Below are positions 60,776 to 64,000 of a DNA stretch of 64,000 nucleotides, piece by piece. Source of the DNA: Rhizobiales bacterium UBA3584 (GTDB taxonomy: Bacteria > Pseudomonadota > Alphaproteobacteria > Rhizobiales > Devosiaceae); NCBI GenBank assembly GCA_002375765.1, contig DFMV01000013.1, positions 1 through 64,000 on the forward strand. The letters run 5' to 3'. Made by a program: the position numbers and the translations under genes. Numbering within the stretch: the first letter of the stretch is position 1; each line of letters opens with the position of its first letter. The notes beneath the pieces are model-generated. The model ran no database searches. It saw only the letters and a list, made by a program, of their open reading frames with translations, and was not told where the DNA came from.

Positions 60776-62716
60776 TCAGCTTCTATTTGATGGCGAGGGC
60801 AATTGTCTTGGCGTCTCCTCTTCGAGGAGTTGCTCGACTGAGTAGACTACGTCAGCGAAATTTCCCATTTCCCCAGGCATGACAGCCTTTCGTGGTGGCA
60901 GGCGCACACTCAGGGCATCCACCAGTCGATCGTTCACTGTTACTTCGTAGTGCAAATGGTTTCCCGTCGAGAGGCCGGTCGTTCCGACATAGCCGATAAC
61001 TTGCCCCTGTTCGACCTGGGTTCCAGGAGCGATGCCATCGGCAATACCGCTCATGTGGGAGTAGGAGGTTTCGAATCCATTGGCGTGGGTGAGCTGGACC
61101 TGACGTCCATAATTGCCATTCCAACCGGCCAATTTAACTTCGCCGTCGCCACCCGCATAGATTGGCGTCCCCGCCCCTGCCGCCAGGTCCACGCCCTCAT
61201 GACCAAGCCGCCGGCCCGTGACCGGATGCACGCGCATTCCCATCGGTGACGTCAAAATTCCGCCCCCCTCTAGTGGCCGACGCAGCAAGAGCGCACCACC
61301 CGATGCGCCTTCGCGATCGAAGTATCCAACTGCACCTGACCTGTCCGTGAATCTGAAAAGTTCCAGTATTTCTCCTTTGCTCACGAGTGACACGTAGAGC
61401 AGGTCCTCGTGATCCTGGGTTGCATTGGCTTTCAGAATTTCAAGCTTATCGCCCGGAGCCACTGTTTTCCGAAGATCGACATCATTAGAGAAGATCGAAA
61501 TCAGATCTTCGATGACGTGGTCCGGCAAATCGCTGCGCCTCCCAGTTTCCCAGATTGACCGATAAAGCGTCGGAAGCGCTGCGACGTCGACCCGTTCAGC
61601 GCTTTCTTCGGGAAACGGTATGCTTGGCGGTTCCAGGGCGAGAACAAAACGACCGGAATCGGTCTGCGCGACTGTGAACGCATGTGCATCGGTATTGGTC
61701 TGCTCGTCATGAAGATAAACGCTCAAGCGAACCGGGCGCGAGGCTTCGGTGTCGCCCCCTGTGCGGTAAAGGATTCTGAGGCGCGTTCGGGCTGGCAGGT
61801 TCGAGAGCCCGAGGACGTTGCGGGTGGCGTCGACGATCTGGGCCGATGTTCCCGGCGTGAAGCCATTCTGATCCAGAACTTCAGTAAGTAAGCTCTCTTC
61901 CTCAAGCTTGATGAGTCGCTCCGTTGAGCCTGCCCCCACTCTTCTTTTGGGAACTACAGTGACGTTATCGGGCACGTTGGACGCAATCGAGGAGACGACG
62001 GCGGGGAATTTCGAGGGCACCGCTGCGTAGGCGAAAGCCGGGGAGGGCGGCGCGACCGGCACTGTAGGCGATTGGTTCAAAATGAATGCGACCGCTGATG
62101 CATCACTGACTGCTGTCAGTGGCGCGGCATCCATCAGCATTGGCTTCGAGGAAATGAGAACCTCGGTGTCGACCGCTTCACCGTAGACTTGAGATGCGAT
62201 ATTTGGCGCCGTGTCTTCAGTTGGCGTCATTGCTACACCCATGTCATCATCGACATCTTCTGGCGCTGGAATATCGGCGGTCAGAATGGTCGCTGATGTT
62301 GCCAGTGAAACGTTGAGCCACTCAAACTCCTGGTTGCGGAGCTGTGCAGAGCGCCCATCGGTTTCAGCTACGCTCAAGGTGAACGTGCGCCTGTTCGGAG
62401 CTGTCTGAACCGTGGTTCGGGCACGATTGGTCTTGCCGTCGGCTGTGCGGGACGCTTCGGGCTTCGAGCTTGCGTGGAAGGCGCTTGAGAAGGTGGAGAA
62501 GGTGTCTCTGCCCTCGAAGGCGACGAAAATGGCCCCGGACATCATAAGGAAGGACACAATGCCGGTGAGCGTGATCGCTATCACCGAGTTTATGTCCAGC
62601 TCTCCCGCCTGCGGTATCGAGCCGGTTGCCGCATTGACGCGCAGAGGCTCGGCATCCGAAATACCGAGAGACCCAAATTGCCTATCCTTCAGATTTTGAA
62701 CGCGGCTCAATGGCAT
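60776..62716 (-). CDS. Large M23 metallopeptidase, membrane-anchored
   Basis: A 646-residue protein: one membrane helix (VIAITLTGIVSFLMMSGAIF, about residues 45-65), a long Ala/Pro/Thr-rich periplasmic linker, an Opg/LysM-like middle (DQNGFTPGTSAQIVDATRNV), and a C-terminal M23 domain with zinc motifs GHEGVDLAAG, TSYSHMSG and HLHYEV. It should cut peptidoglycan. It lies beside the YkuD gene as does the M23 gene at the left end. Confidence 0.9.
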   Translation of the reverse strand: MPLSRVQNLKDRQFGSLGISDAEPLRVNAATGSIPQAGELDINSVIAITLTGIVSFLMMSGAIFVAFEGRDTFSTFSSAFHASSKPEASRTADGKTNRARTTVQTAPNRRTFTLSVAETDGRSAQLRNQEFEWLNVSLATSATILTADIPAPEDVDDDMGVAMTPTEDTAPNIASQVYGEAVDTEVLISSKPMLMDAAPLTAVSDASAVAFILNQSPTVPVAPPSPAFAYAAVPSKFPAVVSSIASNVPDNVTVVPKRRVGAGSTERLIKLEEESLLTEVLDQNGFTPGTSAQIVDATRNVLGLSNLPARTRLRILYRTGGDTEASRPVRLSVYLHDEQTNTDAHAFTVAQTDSGRFVLALEPPSIPFPEESAERVDVAALPTLYRSIWETGRRSDLPDHVIEDLISIFSNDVDLRKTVAPGDKLEILKANATQDHEDLLYVSLVSKGEILELFRFTDRSGAVGYFDREGASGGALLLRRPLEGGGILTSPMGMRVHPVTGRRLGHEGVDLAAGAGTPIYAGGDGEVKLAGWNGNYGRQVQLTHANGFETSYSHMSGIADGIAPGTQVEQGQVIGYVGTTGLSTGNHLHYEVTVNDRLVDALSVRLPPRKAVMPGEMGNFADVVYSVEQLLEEETPRQLPSPSNRS

Positions 62717-62722
62717 GACTGG

Positions 62723-63877
62723 CTAAGAGACCTTCCGATTCAAAGCGGCTTTGTTATTTGCCCCCATATGCCCACTGATCTTGTGGCGATGACGCGCCAG
62801 CACTGCCTGCGAAACAATGCTGGAATCCGGTTCGGCACCCGCGATGAGGCTGGAACGACGACCGAATTGCCAAGGTCGCCCGATAAAGAACAGGCCGGGG
62901 ACAGGCTCGATCCCTTCCCCTTGATCCATCTCGAACCTGATCCACGAATAGTCGTCCCGATATCCGGTCGCCCAGATCACAACATCCACCTGTTGGTTTG
63001 ACCCATCCGCAAAACTGGCTGACGATCGATCCAAGCCTGTCAGGCGCGGGCGAATGCGAACACCCATTCGGGATAAATCCTCTAGTGCGTTCCCACGATG
63101 GGGAAACGGATCAGCACGGGCCATAAAGCGACCGATGAGCGATTTGCGGGTTGCCGAGAGCAATCCGAGGACCCTCAGCCAGTGCCAGACACTCCGGCCA
63201 AAAACTCGCTCGGGCAGCATTTTGCGCGGCTTGCCGGCTGCGAGAAATGTCTCATGATCGCGTGACAAGCCCGCAGCGATGTCGCGGCCCGATGCTCCGT
63301 CGCCAACAACAAGGACGCGTGAGCGGTCCTGAATGGCAGCGGATCGGAAAGTCTCTGCTACATAATGCGCGATATTGGGCGCATCGGCAGCCATGGCAGG
63401 GATCTTTGGCACCTGAAATGGGCCAGTTGCCACGATCACGGATGGCGCAGTGAACGTCCGACCATTGCCACACCGGACAAAGAATGTACCCTCACCATGT
63501 TGCTCCAGCGCCACGACACGATGGTCGAGGTAGACTGGTAGATTCAAACGTCTCGCGTAGCTCTCGAGATAACTGCCGAACTCGTCCCTGGTGGCGTAGC
63601 CATCGCGTTCACCATCAAGGGCCAGGCCCGGAAGCGCGCTCATGGTCCGGGGTGTAAACAGGGTGAGCCCGTCATAGCGCCGGCGCCAGACATTCCCCAC
63701 TGCGCTTAACGCTTCGAGGATTACGAACCGAACGCCGGCTTGCGCAAGACGATGCCCCATGGCCAGCCCCGACTGACCCGCGCCGATCACGATAACGTCG
63801 AAAGCCTCAGGAGCCGAGCTGGCCTTTGTCAGTTCCCGGCCGAAGACAACGGCCATACCTCCTTGCGTATCGGTCAT
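62723..63877 (-). CDS. CzcO-like flavoprotein monooxygenase
   Basis: A 384-residue FAD- and NAD(P)H-binding protein: the first dinucleotide motif is VIGAGQSGLAMG, the second VGDGASGRDIAAG; ATGPFQVPKIP and VIWATGYRDDYSWI are family marks. Relatives are annotated CzcO because they accompany metal exporters, though the substrate is unknown. The ATG at 63877 (MTDTQGGMAVVFG) is chosen over upstream options. Confidence 0.85.
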   Translation of the reverse strand: MTDTQGGMAVVFGRELTKASSAPEAFDVIVIGAGQSGLAMGHRLAQAGVRFVILEALSAVGNVWRRRYDGLTLFTPRTMSALPGLALDGERDGYATRDEFGSYLESYARRLNLPVYLDHRVVALEQHGEGTFFVRCGNGRTFTAPSVIVATGPFQVPKIPAMAADAPNIAHYVAETFRSAAIQDRSRVLVVGDGASGRDIAAGLSRDHETFLAAGKPRKMLPERVFGRSVWHWLRVLGLLSATRKSLIGRFMARADPFPHRGNALEDLSRMGVRIRPRLTGLDRSSASFADGSNQQVDVVIWATGYRDDYSWIRFEMDQGEGIEPVPGLFFIGRPWQFGRRSSLIAGAEPDSSIVSQAVLARHRHKISGHMGANNKAALNRKVS

Positions 63878-64000
63878 GGCGTTGCTACCGCCGTTCCTAA
63901 GGAGCTGCCAGTTCCCACGCATCGGTATCCGGCGCCCCACCATAATTCCTGGAACGTGATGTCGTGGAGGTGACTACCCATGGCCTGCCAGGGCGCCACG
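63878..64000. other. Right edge, nothing recognised
   Basis: About 120 bases upstream of the CzcO-like gene, likely its promoter region. The window ends here. Confidence 0.4.

Overview
The window reads as part of a large conjugative alphaproteobacterial plasmid (or a chromosomal island derived from one). The repABC replicon, the Ti-plasmid-style trb/tra gene order, the RHE_PE00001-type protein next to repC and the alphaproteobacterial cytochrome b all point to the Hyphomicrobiales or close relatives. I cannot name a species. No rRNA, tRNA or CRISPR array is visible.

Layout. 0-4.4 kb: the end of an IS3-like element, an L,D-transpeptidase, an M23 peptidase and an orphan cytochrome b. 4.7-7.0 kb: a decayed duplicate of a plasmid leading region (ParB fragment, broken RelE/NadS, intact VapBC, DUF736). 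7.2-18.1 kb, minus strand: a complete trbBCDEJKLFGHI mating-pair operon followed by two decaying genes. 18.8-22.5 kb: a first repC with its own antisense RNA and possible internal origin, an Rrf2 regulator, a secreted nuclease and a tandem winged-helix protein. 22.6-28.2 kb: ParB-like protein, VapBC, a solitary adenine methyltransferase and small genes. 28.8-32.6 kb: a second, complete repABC with two parS-like palindromes. 32.7-39.8 kb: serine recombinase, RHE_PE00001-type protein, a membrane coiled-coil protein, ArdC antirestriction protein, a Fic-BID toxin with its partner, and a second DUF736. 40.0-42.3 kb: a lysine/arginine exporter cassette. 42.8-52 kb: traGDC, oriT, and traA-F-B-H. 52-64 kb: a metal and redox island (ZIP transporter, multicopper oxidase, DsbA/DsbB, CDF exporter, CtaG, L,D-transpeptidase, M23 peptidase, CzcO-like flavoprotein) littered with pseudogenes of ccdA, lspA and zip.

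How it fits together. oriT lies between traC and traA. Its hairpin and nick-like sequence predict that the minus strand enters a recipient first, starting with traCDG and moving down in coordinate. Every anti-defence-type gene in that direction (DUF736, ArdC, adenine methyltransferase, ParB-like) is on the plus strand, so the incoming strand is its template. Each of these genes is preceded by a long GC-rich hairpin-rich leader. The leaders fall into two families, and in both the paired arms change together between copies. I regard this as the most interesting signal here: a candidate set of structured leaders, possibly single-strand promoters, that would switch on anti-defence genes as soon as the plasmid enters. 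The second highlight is a Fic toxin carrying a BID-like transport domain that resembles the C-terminus of the plasmid's own relaxase, a plausible interbacterial effector. The doubled repC, vapBC, DUF736 and ParB sets suggest a cointegrate of two related plasmids.
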